64,000 bases of DNA, from contig NZ_BCNM01000017.1 in NCBI RefSeq assembly GCF_001514495.1, positions 103,586 through 167,585 on the forward strand. Direction: 5' to 3'. Below are positions 24,814 through 33,822 of this stretch, piece after piece. The notes beneath the pieces are model-generated. The model had not been told where the DNA came from. It made no database searches and saw nothing but the letters and a program-made list of their open reading frames with translations. This DNA is from Paenibacillus pabuli NBRC 13638 (GTDB lineage Bacteria; Bacillota; Bacilli; Paenibacillales; Paenibacillaceae). The position numbers and the translations under genes were made by a program. The stretch's first letter is position 1. The number at the start of each line of letters is the position of its first letter.

Positions 24814-25905
24814 TTGAATAACCTATTGGAGAAGTACGGCTGGTCTGCAAAATGGCAGGAGCTATGGAATCTGTCTGGAATGGAAGAACTGTTAAGAAAA
24901 CCGGCAAGAATTATTGCAGATCATGGACAATTGCTTCGCCTGATGACGGCAGATGGAGAATGCTGGGGGCGGGTATCTGGACGGATGCGTCACGATCATG
25001 TGGAAACGGGTATTGTGCCTGCCGTTGGGGATTGGGTCGCTGTCTCGGGACAGACTGGAGAAGAAGCGATCATTCACAGTATTTTGCCACGTCAGAGCAG
25101 GGTATCCAGACAAGCTGCGGGTCCTGTGACGAAAGAGCAACTGATCGCATCGAATGTGGATACATTGCTGATTGTGGCCGCTCTCAATCATGATTTTAAT
25201 CTGCGACGGCTGGAAAGGTACATTATGATGGCCTGGAATGGCGGGGTCAGACCCGTCATCATTCTAAGCAAAAGCGATCTGTGCGAGAATGTGGAGAAAC
25301 AAATTTCACTGGTGGAAGGGATTGCTCCAGGTATTGAAGTGCTGGCACTGTCAGCTGTTCAGGACCAGGGCAAATCGTTGCTTGAGAAATTTCTGACTTC
25401 GGGCACAACGGTGGCCTTGACGGGTTCTTCCGGTAGTGGCAAATCTACTCTGGTGAACTGGATGATGGGTGAGAGTGTACAGCTCACACAGTCCGTTCGT
25501 GAGGACGACAGCCGTGGACGACATACAACTACCCATCGGGAGATGTTTGTATTGCCGCAGGGAGCTGTATTGATTGATACACCGGGCATGCGAGAGCTAA
25601 ATTTGTGGGATGAAGGACAGGATGGGTTATCCCACGCATTTGGCGAAATTGAGCAGCTTGCTGCGGAATGCAGGTTCCAGGATTGCACGCATACCCGGGA
25701 AGCTGGTTGCGCTGTGAAAGAAGCCATTCAGGCTGGTTCATTGGATGAAAAAAGGCTGGGCAACTACTTGAAAATGCAGAAGGAACTGAAATTTCAGCAG
25801 CGCAAGGAAGAGGCAGCATCCAAACGACGGACCGCTTCAAGCAAACCGGTAAATTCCCGCAAACCCAAACATGTCCGCAGTACAAAAGACTGGGAAGAAG
25901 CCTGA
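24814..25905 (+). CDS. rsgA: Ribosome small-subunit-dependent GTPase A
   Basis: 363-aa circularly permuted GTPase that helps mature the 30S subunit. The order is an N-terminal OB fold, then G4 (LSKSDL, about residue 150), G1 (GSSGSGKSTLVN, about 205), G2 (the GRHTTTHRE switch, about 234-242) and G3 (DTPGMREL), and a zinc finger CRFQDCTHTREAGC near residue 290. The TTG start at 24814 is nine bases after GGGAGG. It sits behind a leader peptide and terminator, which is unusual for this gene. A second rsgA may exist elsewhere in the genome. Confidence 0.92.
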   Translation: MNNLLEKYGWSAKWQELWNLSGMEELLRKPARIIADHGQLLRLMTADGECWGRVSGRMRHDHVETGIVPAVGDWVAVSGQTGEEAIIHSILPRQSRVSRQAAGPVTKEQLIASNVDTLLIVAALNHDFNLRRLERYIMMAWNGGVRPVIILSKSDLCENVEKQISLVEGIAPGIEVLALSAVQDQGKSLLEKFLTSGTTVALTGSSGSGKSTLVNWMMGESVQLTQSVREDDSRGRHTTTHREMFVLPQGAVLIDTPGMRELNLWDEGQDGLSHAFGEIEQLAAECRFQDCTHTREAGCAVKEAIQAGSLDEKRLGNYLKMQKELKFQQRKEEAASKRRTASSKPVNSRKPKHVRSTKDWEEA

Positions 25906-25961
25906 AATCGGGTGGGCATCCCACTGTATCCTGCATAAGATAGGTCAGGAGGGATGTCATT

Positions 25962-26300
25962 ATGCCGGATTATAGCATTATCGTGGACTTGTCAGACCAC
26001 ATGTTATATCTTTTGGATGGCTCACAAGTGGTTAAGGGCTATCCTGTCGCTACAGGCAAGATGCTTACGCAAACGCCTAACGGCGTGTTTACGATTATTA
26101 ACAAACAAGAGAATCCTGGAGGGCCATTTGGTGCTCTGTGGATGGGGTTGTCAGCGCCGCATTACGGGATTCATGGAACCAATGATCCTTCATCCATTGG
26201 TAAATCTGTTTCTCATGGCTGCATACGCATGTACAACTCGGATGTGCTGGATCTGTCTTCCAAAGTGTCCGTAGGCACACAGGTAACGATCCGGCCCTAG
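25962..26300 (+). CDS. Minimal L,D-transpeptidase (YkuD domain)
   Basis: 112 aa, only the catalytic domain. The YkuD motif is complete: HGTNDPSSIGKSVSHGCIRM (about residues 69-88), with the catalytic cysteine. No signal peptide, LysM or membrane segment is visible, so it is not clear how it would reach the wall. YkuD enzymes make 3-3 peptidoglycan cross-links. GTCAGGAGGGATGTC provides the ribosome site before 25962. Confidence 0.88.
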   Translation: MPDYSIIVDLSDHMLYLLDGSQVVKGYPVATGKMLTQTPNGVFTIINKQENPGGPFGALWMGLSAPHYGIHGTNDPSSIGKSVSHGCIRMYNSDVLDLSSKVSVGTQVTIRP

Positions 26301-26313
26301 GGCCGGATTTTTT
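26288..26313 (+). terminator. Intrinsic terminator at the end of the L,D-transpeptidase gene
   Basis: ATCCGGCCC and GGGCCGGAT flank TAG, followed by TTTTT; the first arm is part of the last codons of the gene and the loop contains the stop. Confidence 0.85.
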
Positions 26314-26406
26314 ACTCCAAACCATAGAGCGCATAGATAGCCAAAGCGAAAATCAAGCTTCCCATTGACCAATAAATCGGAATGGCGAAGGAAAGGGAGT
26401 GTTGAC

Positions 26407-26946
26407 ATGCGGATTAGACCAGCTCGTGAAGGGGACGCGGAAGCAGTAGCTCATGTACATACAGAGAGTTGGAAGACGACATATCGAGGGATTGTGCCTG
26501 ATAATTTTTTGGATAATCTGACGAAGGAATCAAGGTTGCCGCAATGGGAGCGAAATATCCGCGCTGGCGAAAAGGATCAAATTCTGGTGGTGGCTGAACA
26601 GGCTAACGGGGAAATTGTCGGATTTGCTTGCGGCGGCAAGGAACGTGAAGGCAAGTTGCCATACGATGCTGAGCTGTATGCTATATATTTACTGAAAGAA
26701 GTGCAGCAAACGGGTATCGGCCAGCAATTGGCAAGACACGTCGTTCATTATCTCGATTCCCTGGACATGAGGAGCCTGTTGATCTGGGCATTGGAGCGAA
26801 ATTCGGCTTGTCGGTTCTATGAAAAGATGGGTGGGGTCCCTGTTCAAACACAGCAAATCCGGATTGGCGGCCAAGATCTGCTAGAGGTTGCTTATGGTTG
26901 GGAGGACTTGACTCTTTTTGGAGAGAAGACGGTGCCTGGTAGTTGA
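26407..26946 (+). CDS. GNAT-family N-acetyltransferase
   Basis: 179 aa. The GNAT fold shows at VAHVHTESWKTTYRGIVPDNFL (start), LYAIYLLKEVQQTGIGQQLARHVV (acetyl-CoA-binding motif A, Q-x-G-I-G) and the closing FYEKMGG. AAAGGGAG precedes ATG 26407. It is clearly related over its length to the acetyltransferase in cassette 9 (62454-62990), for example HVHTESWKTTYRGIVPDNFL against KVHVDSWRTTYKDIIPEEFL. Substrate unknown. Confidence 0.88.
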   Translation: MRIRPAREGDAEAVAHVHTESWKTTYRGIVPDNFLDNLTKESRLPQWERNIRAGEKDQILVVAEQANGEIVGFACGGKEREGKLPYDAELYAIYLLKEVQQTGIGQQLARHVVHYLDSLDMRSLLIWALERNSACRFYEKMGGVPVQTQQIRIGGQDLLEVAYGWEDLTLFGEKTVPGS

Positions 26947-27018
26947 ATAAATAAAGGCTGAATTTGCTGAGCAATGAGGAACATCTTCCCATCAGAGGAT
27001 GAAAGGATAACAAGGTTA

Positions 27019-27401
27019 ATGAACTACTATACCGCTTTTTTGCGGATGTAAAACCAGAACAGCATATCGTGCAGCAGGAACTGTTCGGACCTGTTGCGGT
27101 AGTAATGAAAGCACAGGATGAGCAGGAGGCTGTACGTTTGGCAAATGATACGCCTTATGGATTAAGCGGTTCGGTCTTCACCGGAAATCTGGAAAGAGGG
27201 TATCAAGTTGCCCGGCAGATTGAAGCGGGTATGATTCATGTGAATGATCAATCCGTGAACGATGAAGCTCATGTCATGTTTGGTGGTGAAAAATCTTCTG
27301 GTATTGGCCTTTTCGGAGGCGATTGGGCTATTGAGAAATTCACGCGGACACGCTGGATCAGCATTCAGCATCAATATCGGGATTATCCTGGAGTGCAATA
27401 G
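27019..27401 (+). pseudogene. C-terminal remnant of an aldehyde dehydrogenase
   Basis: From 27069 the frame encodes a typical ALDH C-terminus (QQELFGPVAVVMKAQDEQEA, then NDTPYGLSGSVFTGNLE and GGEKSSGIGLFGGDWAIEKF). A full enzyme has about 480 residues, so about three quarters is missing, including the catalytic cysteine. Just upstream, NYYTAF is in a different frame and joins the FADVKPEQHIV frame if one T is added to the six-T run at 27036-27041, which indicates a frameshift. The C-terminus resembles vanillin-dehydrogenase-type ALDHs. Confidence 0.85.
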
Positions 27402-27402
27402 T

Positions 27403-27649
27403 TCGACAGAGAACGCGGATTAGGAATAATTCTGTTTTATAATCAGATAGACTTCGGGAAAGAATGACAAAGATTGCGATGAGTCCGCCTTAAGCTGGAT
27501 GGGGCGGGCTTTTGCATGTTTTTACATCCTGTAAAAATAGGCGAGGGAATGATGTGAAAAAGCTGTTTGGTGCACCAGTAATCTGGTTATTTATGGATAC
27601 ACGGTAAGAACAGATCCGTAAATCCACTAGGTAAAGGGGCCTGAACTTC
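27403..27649. other. Gene-poor stretch with hairpins
   Basis: GTCCGCC/GGGCGGGC arms (about 27482-27511) followed by TTTT may be a weak terminator, and TTTTTACA/TGTAAAAA form a perfect short palindrome near 27519-27538. A 17-codon frame starting GTG near 27554 with GAGGGA upstream is too short to call. Confidence 0.35.
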
Positions 27650-27802
27650 ATGTCCATTGACCGTTTTATTCTGAGGAAGTTGAATACTTGTCAGGAAGAA
27701 AATACACGTGATAATCTGGTTCGGTTGTTTGTCATTCGAATCCAAAAGGCTGAGATGGATGAAGAGCATGAGACTGCCTATGTCGTCAGCAGATTGCATT
27801 AG
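27650..27802 (+). CDS. Small protein of unknown function (50 aa)
   Basis: ATG 27650 with AAAGGGG about ten bases upstream; 50 codons, charged and helical (starts MSIDRFILRKLNTCQEEN, ends YVVSRLH). A terminator-like hairpin follows at 27831. No family recognised. Moderate support from ribosome site, codon pattern and the terminator. Confidence 0.45.
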   Translation: MSIDRFILRKLNTCQEENTRDNLVRLFVIRIQKAEMDEEHETAYVVSRLH

Positions 27803-27830
27803 AATAGATAAAAGGATTCGGTACACAAAA

Positions 27831-27865
27831 AAGGAAGCTTGTCCTTAACGGCAAGCTTCCTTTTC
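27831..27865. terminator. Bidirectional terminator between two small convergent genes
   Basis: GGAAGCTTG and CAAGCTTCC are perfect arms around TCCTTAACGG, with A/T-rich flanks on both sides; suits termination of the 50-aa gene and the minus-strand 79-aa gene. Confidence 0.75.
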
Positions 27866-27925
27866 CTTATGTTCGCGAATAAATGAATTCGCCGTTTCCA
27901 TGTTGATGTAAACAACTGACCCATC

Positions 27926-28165
27926 TTAATAAAGGGATAAGGCGAGGGAGTCATTCTCGCTGCGGCTGTGAAGAATGGCTTCACCACCGACAATCTCAAT
28001 ACTAATCAATGATTGCAGACATTTCTGTAAAGCGCGTTTACCATTGCTAATCTTATGCTCAAGGGCACTGCTAAGCAATCGTAGTGTCTTTTGCACAGGT
28101 TGTTTGTTTTCTTGATTGAAATATACAGGGATTGATTTGTTTTGAAAAGTTATTAGTGTTCTCAC
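27926..28165 (-). CDS. Small protein of unknown function (79 aa)
   Basis: GTG start at 28165 on the minus strand, with GAGGTGA seven bases upstream. 79 aa, basic N-terminal half (MRTLITFQNKSIPVYF..., KTLRLLSSALEHKISNGKRAL) and more acidic end. No domain is recognised. The ribosome site and the terminator at 27831 downstream support it as a real gene. Confidence 0.5.
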   Translation of the reverse strand: MRTLITFQNKSIPVYFNQENKQPVQKTLRLLSSALEHKISNGKRALQKCLQSLISIEIVGGEAILHSRSENDSLALSLY

Positions 28166-28588
28166 TAGAAATCACCTCACGAGAGTTATTTCTTACTCGC
28201 TATATTAAGTTCCAATGCTTAAAATTACCTTAAAATCAGCTTATGAAATCATAAAGGTGGGCAATGTTTGAAAAGTGTTCACAATTCAATTGTGGGCGAA
28301 GCAATAAAAAGTCCCGAAAAGGCAGCTTGTAACTTCCATTTATATGGAATAAATCGACGTGGTTTCGCATCCTCGCAACAATTAACGTGAACAATGCCTC
28401 AAAAGTTCTGAGTCCATTGGACGATATTTTAATATTCATGTGGGTCATATGTAACAAAAATACAGGTTGTACATTGCAAACAGGGTGTTAATGTAAGAAA
28501 ATAGGGTTGGAATAGCAATTCACCCGCATATTTTTGATTTAATTTGACATTAGGACAATTTACATATGAGACCATGGGAGGGATTATG
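28166..28588. other. Gene-free AT-rich stretch before the secretion locus
   Basis: No supported gene over about 420 bases. A 22-codon frame at 28264 (start MFEKCSQFNCGRSNKKSRKG) has AAAGGTGGGCA upstream but nothing else. A possible promoter for the type VII locus is TTGACA (28544-28549) with TATGAG 16 bases later. Confidence 0.4.
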
Positions 28589-28909
28589 ATGATTCTTACC
28601 GTGTATTCCGGCCGGGAGGAAGGCGAGTGGTTCGATATTGAAGTCCCGGATGAGTGTACGATCGAACATTTGAAGACATTGCTGGGGGTGCGGATATTCG
28701 GGCAGGCACCTGGTGATGGCATTCAATACATCCTTGAAGCGAAATTCCCCGAAGGTTTGTGGTTCTCTCCGCAGAACTCCCAACAACTGATGGAAACGGG
28801 CCTGCGGCAAGGCAGCTGTGTACGGGTTCAGCGGGCATTCTCCACCACTACAGAAGAAGCGCCAGTGTACGGAAGACGTTCATTATTTCAGCAGGACAGC
28901 AACGAATGA
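28589..28909 (+). CDS. yukD: YukD/EsaB-like ubiquitin-fold protein of type VII secretion
   Basis: 106 aa; the first ~80 residues fit the small ubiquitin-like YukD/EsaB fold (MILTVYSGREEGEWFDIEVP, then ECTIEHLKTLL) found in Bacillota type VII secretion loci, where it is a cytoplasmic accessory factor. GGGAGGG precedes two ATGs; 28589 is seven bases away and 28586 four. It is the first gene of the locus, 55 bases before the EssC-like ATPase. Confidence 0.8.
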   Translation: MILTVYSGREEGEWFDIEVPDECTIEHLKTLLGVRIFGQAPGDGIQYILEAKFPEGLWFSPQNSQQLMETGLRQGSCVRVQRAFSTTTEEAPVYGRRSLFQQDSNE

Positions 28910-28964
28910 GGCTTCTTGACGTATACACTCATTATCGAACCCATTATAAGGAGGTCTTCTCTTC

Positions 28965-31900
28965 GTGAATGTGTTATATCAACGTTCTCCAAGAATGACA
29001 CCGGTTCTTAAGGAAGAAAGGCTGGAAATTCTCAGACCTCCAACAGAACCGAGCAAACCTACGTTTTCAATGATTTCTATTATTATACCGATCATGATGA
29101 CGATGGTCAGCATCGGATTCTATGTATATATCAACATGACGGGCAAAATGGGCAACCCCAACTATATGATGTTTCAGATGATGACCGTCATGATGATGCT
29201 TACGTCATATACGATTCCGTTTTTTGTGTATTTGAGTAACAAAAAGACGTATCGCAAAAAAATTGAAGAGCGGAAGGCCATGTACCGCGCCCAACTGGAT
29301 AAGCACCGTGAAGAGCTTAAGGAAGCTCAGGCCGAGCAGGTCAAGAGCCTGTACGAGATCCATGGTGATCCCAATGTTTGTCTGCAAGTCGTAAAGAATC
29401 GTAACAGTTCCCTGTGGGAACGTTCACCGGAAGATGACGATTTTCTGCAGGTGCGAATCGGTACGGGAGAAATTCCGTTTCGGATCAAACTGCAGGTTCC
29501 GCGAGTGGATGGTTATGAAAAAGATGAACTGATCGAGGCGGCTCATGAACTTGCCGCAGAATTTGAGACGGTACCCGATGCTTCCATTACACTGCCACTG
29601 TTTCAGTCGAAAGTTATGGGATTGGTAGGGAATCGTGAGGAAGTGCTTGCTTCCCTGCGCGTCATCATTTCGCAACTCTCGGTTCGGCATTCACCCGATG
29701 AATTGAAAATTGCGGCTTTTTATGAAGAAAAAGAAGCGAAGGAATGGGACTGGCTCCGCTGGTTACCCCATATCTGGGATGAAGATCAGGGACAACGCTA
29801 TATGGCCGACAGGCACAGCGGTGCGCATCAATTGGCGGACAGCTTGTTTTCCGTGTTGAACCGTCGTCGGAACAACAAGGAGGACCGGTACAAAAAAAGT
29901 GTGCAAACGCCGTGTTACGTCGTTGTTCTCTCAGATACCCAACTCATTGAAGAAGAGCCTCTTCTTCCATTATTGTTGGAATCTGCACAGGAGATTGATG
30001 TATGCACCATTATTCTGGCAAACCGCAAGGAGTCACTTCCTATGCATTGTCAACTGATCATGGAGGCCTCCAAAGGCAAGGGAGTGTACATCAAAAAAAC
30101 GGAAGATGCTGACGTGGTACAGCAGACGTACACACCAGATGTGATATCGAAAGAGACGGCTGAGGCGCTTTCGCGTTACATGTCACCAATTCGTCTGAAA
30201 CGTTCATCCGCTTCAGACATCCCCCAAATCCTCCCGTTGTTCGATATGCTGAGCACTTCACGAGTGGAAGAATTGGACGTGATTAACCGTTGGGCCCAGA
30301 CGCGATACCCTGATACGCTTCCCGTTCCTATGGGTGTACGGGCGGGCGGCAAGAAAATATCCATTAACCTGCACGATAAAATCGAACGCCAGGGCCATGG
30401 CCCGCACGGTCTGATCGCAGGCACAACCGGTTCAGGTAAAAGTGAAGTTATTCAGTCCATTGTGGCCTCGCTGGCTGCTGAATTCCATCCCCATGATCTG
30501 GCCTTTATGCTGATTGACTACAAGGGTGGCGGGATGTCGAATACGTTCGTGGGCTTGCCTCACGTGGTAGGTACGATTACCAACCTCGACGGCAACCTGA
30601 TTGAGCGAGCCAATATATCACTTCGAGCCGAGCTGGTCAGAAGGCAGAAGATATTGAATGATGCCGGTAACCTCCAGCACATTGATGAATATTACAAAAT
30701 TTTACGTTCCAGACATGAACAGCCGCTGCCGCATTTAGTGATCATCATCGACGAGTTTGCTCAATTGAAGAGGGATCAGCCGGAGTTCATGGATGAATTA
30801 ATCAGCATAGCGGCCATCGGTCGGACACTGGGTGTACATCTTATATTGGCAACCCAAAAGCCCGCGGGCGTTGTCGATGATAAAATCTGGAGTAATTCCC
30901 GTTTCCGCATCTGTCTTCGCGTTCAAAGCGAAGGGGACAGTCGCGATATGATCAAAATTCCAAATGCAGCCTGGATCACGAAGCCGGGTCGCGGATATTT
31001 CCAGGTGGGCAGTGATGAAGTGTTTGAGGAAATGCAATTTGCCTGGAGTGGAGCACCGTACAATCAGCAGGAAGATACGACCACAGTACTCCCTGTCATG
31101 GAGGTGCGCTTAAACGGGAAGCGGGAGCCGCTCTTGACTGGTGAGCGCAGAGCTGTGCTCAAGGGCGAGGATGTGCCCAAGCAGCTCCAGGTGTTCATAG
31201 ATTATGTGGCGAAAGAAGCAGCCGAGGCAGGGATTACGCGATTACCGGGTCCTTGGTTGCCGCCTCTGCCTGAGACACTGGAATGGGAAAGCCTACACTA
31301 CTGGCAGGAAGAAGACAACCGCGAGGCATTGCTTGACGGTGGAGCGAGCGGACTGAAACCGCTGGTGGGTCTGCTGGATGATTTGCCTAATCAGCGACAG
31401 CAACCACTCGCGCTTCCGGTAGATCAGGGACATTTGGTTGTTTATGGTATGCCTGGTCTGGGGAAAACGACCTTTGTGCAAACCTTGCTGATGTCATTGG
31501 CCCGCTCCAGTCGAACTGAGCCTTGGCATGGCTATATTATTGATATGGGCCGCATGATGAAAGATTTCGCAGGCTTGCCTCAGATCGGTGCAGTAATGAT
31601 GTCCGAAGAAGAGGATCGGATCAAGCGGTTATTCCGATACATCCTGAAACTGTCTGCACAACGTAAAGACATGATCTCGGAAGCAGGGGTTAAAACAATT
31701 TCGGCTTACCGGCGAACGGCTCATGCAGCTGTGCCACAGATTGTGGTTGTCATAGACGGTTATCTTTCTTTCCGTAATGCATATCCAGAGGAGAATGAAC
31801 TTCTGGAAACAATCCTTCGCGAAGGTGGAAGTTTGGGTATCACATTTATTCTCACAGCTAACCGGGTAACCGATGTGTTTGAGAAGTTCAGAAGCAACAT

Positions 31901-32969
31901 TCCCAATGCCGTTTCATTTGAACTGTCCGACCCAAGCGATTATTATTACGCAGTGGGACGGCCGTCCAAGGCACCAAGTCAGCTTCCGCCAGGCAGAGGG
32001 CTGGTCAAGGGACAGGTCCCGCCATTGATGTTCCAGGCGGCGCTGCCGTCATCCGGAGAAGATGAGGGCAAGCGTTCGTCCGCTCTGCGCCATACGATTG
32101 CAGAGATTAGGGACAGTTGGAGCGGAGAAGAAGCTCCACAGATTGCGCCACTACCGGAAGAAGTCAAGCTTAGAGATGTACTTATTCGGACAGGCACGTT
32201 CGGAAAAGTCGGAGACGTATCTTCCTTAACGGTACCCGTAGGTTTACTGACTGATGATCTGGAGCCGTTCCAGCTTAACCTGCGCGAGGGCCCGCATTTC
32301 ATGGTTACGAGTCCGATGGAAGGTGGGAAAACGACATTTTTGCTTACATGGATGTTGTCACTTGCTTATCATGCGTCTCCTGAAGACATGCAAATATACA
32401 CGGTAGATATGCGCTATGGTTCGGGAGGACTGGGCGAAATCAGCAGTTTACCCCATGTCCGTGGACATGTATCCCGTGAAGAACAGCTTGCACCTGTGAT
32501 CCAACAGTTGTACGATGAAGTTCTAAAAAGAGGCGACTTAACCGGTGGACCGGAGATCGTTCTCATCATCGACGATGCGGATACACTGGCCAAACAGTTG
32601 AATGATTTTAATGTGAAGGATCAATTGGGAGCGATTGTTCGTCAAGGCAGGGATCGAGGTATACATGTGATTCTGTCAGGTGTTCCTGCAGATTTCCCAA
32701 CCTTTGGATCGGACTGGGTGAACGATGTGAAGGCTTCCCAGAGCGGATTGTTGTTCGGGACTTTAGACCCTAATGATCTCTCGTTCTTCCGTATACCTTA
32801 TTCCGAATCCGGGGGGGGCACGAATGGGCTTAAGGTACTGCCTCCGGGTCAAGGTTATTATGTGAAACGTAAATATTCCAGGGTTAAAGGTGCAGTTCCA
32901 TGTGATGGAAGCTGGAAAATGACCGATTGGATTTCTGAAATTCGTGACCGATGGCATGTTGTAGTTTGA
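28965..32969 (+). CDS. essC: Type VII secretion ATPase EssC/YukB (FtsK/SpoIIIE family)
   Basis: 1334-aa motor of the secretion system. Two membrane helices lie at about residues 35-55 and 70-90, then a linker, then three P-loop domains: Walker A GTTGSGKSEV (about 484) with VIIIDEFAQL; MPGLGKTTF (about 827); and SPMEGGKTTF (about 1114) with IVLIIDDAD. Bacillus and Staphylococcus homologues begin with two FHA domains (about 1480 residues); these are absent here. AAGGAGG lies ten bases before the start. Confidence 0.95.
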   Translation: MNVLYQRSPRMTPVLKEERLEILRPPTEPSKPTFSMISIIIPIMMTMVSIGFYVYINMTGKMGNPNYMMFQMMTVMMMLTSYTIPFFVYLSNKKTYRKKIEERKAMYRAQLDKHREELKEAQAEQVKSLYEIHGDPNVCLQVVKNRNSSLWERSPEDDDFLQVRIGTGEIPFRIKLQVPRVDGYEKDELIEAAHELAAEFETVPDASITLPLFQSKVMGLVGNREEVLASLRVIISQLSVRHSPDELKIAAFYEEKEAKEWDWLRWLPHIWDEDQGQRYMADRHSGAHQLADSLFSVLNRRRNNKEDRYKKSVQTPCYVVVLSDTQLIEEEPLLPLLLESAQEIDVCTIILANRKESLPMHCQLIMEASKGKGVYIKKTEDADVVQQTYTPDVISKETAEALSRYMSPIRLKRSSASDIPQILPLFDMLSTSRVEELDVINRWAQTRYPDTLPVPMGVRAGGKKISINLHDKIERQGHGPHGLIAGTTGSGKSEVIQSIVASLAAEFHPHDLAFMLIDYKGGGMSNTFVGLPHVVGTITNLDGNLIERANISLRAELVRRQKILNDAGNLQHIDEYYKILRSRHEQPLPHLVIIIDEFAQLKRDQPEFMDELISIAAIGRTLGVHLILATQKPAGVVDDKIWSNSRFRICLRVQSEGDSRDMIKIPNAAWITKPGRGYFQVGSDEVFEEMQFAWSGAPYNQQEDTTTVLPVMEVRLNGKREPLLTGERRAVLKGEDVPKQLQVFIDYVAKEAAEAGITRLPGPWLPPLPETLEWESLHYWQEEDNREALLDGGASGLKPLVGLLDDLPNQRQQPLALPVDQGHLVVYGMPGLGKTTFVQTLLMSLARSSRTEPWHGYIIDMGRMMKDFAGLPQIGAVMMSEEEDRIKRLFRYILKLSAQRKDMISEAGVKTISAYRRTAHAAVPQIVVVIDGYLSFRNAYPEENELLETILREGGSLGITFILTANRVTDVFEKFRSNIPNAVSFELSDPSDYYYAVGRPSKAPSQLPPGRGLVKGQVPPLMFQAALPSSGEDEGKRSSALRHTIAEIRDSWSGEEAPQIAPLPEEVKLRDVLIRTGTFGKVGDVSSLTVPVGLLTDDLEPFQLNLREGPHFMVTSPMEGGKTTFLLTWMLSLAYHASPEDMQIYTVDMRYGSGGLGEISSLPHVRGHVSREEQLAPVIQQLYDEVLKRGDLTGGPEIVLIIDDADTLAKQLNDFNVKDQLGAIVRQGRDRGIHVILSGVPADFPTFGSDWVNDVKASQSGLLFGTLDPNDLSFFRIPYSESGGGTNGLKVLPPGQGYYVKRKYSRVKGAVPCDGSWKMTDWISEIRDRWHVVV

Positions 32970-32985
32970 GGGGAGGTGGCTCATA

Positions 32986-33816
32986 ATGTTGACGGTTCAT
33001 GATTCCAAGCAAAAGGTAGTCACTCTGCAAAAAAAAGAACTTTTTTTCCTGGCCGGTATTCTCGGTTCAGACCGATTGCTTGGCGTGGAGGATCCGTTCC
33101 GCGGGTATATGGCGGAAGACATTGCTTTGGAGTGGGAGAGCGTAAAAACGTCTCTGCTCGACAAGGGATATCTGATTCAGGATCAGGACAGTAATGAGCT
33201 GATCATGACACCGACCGTTTTCTCCAGGGTAGCCATTGCGGGACTGTCCGACAGGGCTTGCTGGATTCGCTACACGCACAGCGGCAAGTCGTATGAAAGT
33301 TATGTGCATTGCACGGATGAACGTGTCGTGGAAGTATCCCGTGTTGCTGACGAGCCGGACTCCTTCCGGCTCAGTGATCTGGGGAATGTTCGTGAAGCTA
33401 TTGATGATCTGATTCAAAGGATGAAATGGAGTGGGCATTCTCCGGCGGAAAAGCCGGCGCTAATGTGCTCGAAGAAAAAATTCTATGATGTCATGAACGA
33501 TCTGAAGAACAAAGAGTTACAGGAAGTGACGGATGAGTTGATGCAGGAAACGAGTGATCCCGAGGGGTCGCTTGCGCTCGCACGCTGTCTGATGAGCAAG
33601 GAGTCGGAGGGTGAACTGCGGTTGCTCGTATGGAACGGAGAAGGTTGGAAATCACAGTCTGCAGCTTTCGCAGCAAGCACGGTTTCCAACTGGTTGTTTC
33701 GCATGAGCACTGCTGCTTCAGATGATTGGCTTGTCGCAGCACTGACGACTAGAGAACAGTTTCACGAGATGCTGCTGGACTGGCTTAAACAGCCTGCAGG
33801 GGAAGAGGAAAGGTGA
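32986..33816 (+). CDS. Type VII locus protein of unknown function (276 aa)
   Basis: Soluble, no signal peptide or membrane helix. Sits 16 bases after essC behind GAGGGGAGGTGG and six bases before the next gene, so it belongs to the operon. Begins MLTVHDSKQKVVTLQKKELF and ends in an acidic tail. Its position and length recall the EspG-type secretion-associated proteins of mycobacterial ESX systems, but no sequence motif supports that; treat it as unknown. Confidence 0.7.
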   Translation: MLTVHDSKQKVVTLQKKELFFLAGILGSDRLLGVEDPFRGYMAEDIALEWESVKTSLLDKGYLIQDQDSNELIMTPTVFSRVAIAGLSDRACWIRYTHSGKSYESYVHCTDERVVEVSRVADEPDSFRLSDLGNVREAIDDLIQRMKWSGHSPAEKPALMCSKKKFYDVMNDLKNKELQEVTDELMQETSDPEGSLALARCLMSKESEGELRLLVWNGEGWKSQSAAFAASTVSNWLFRMSTAASDDWLVAALTTREQFHEMLLDWLKQPAGEEER

Positions 33817-33822
33817 TGGTAA

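Noticed and set aside
27587..27826. 79-codon minus-strand frame
   Set aside because: Overlaps the better supported 50-aa plus-strand gene and has no ribosome site.
28236..28457. 73-codon minus-strand frame
   Set aside because: No ribosome site and no recognisable protein character.
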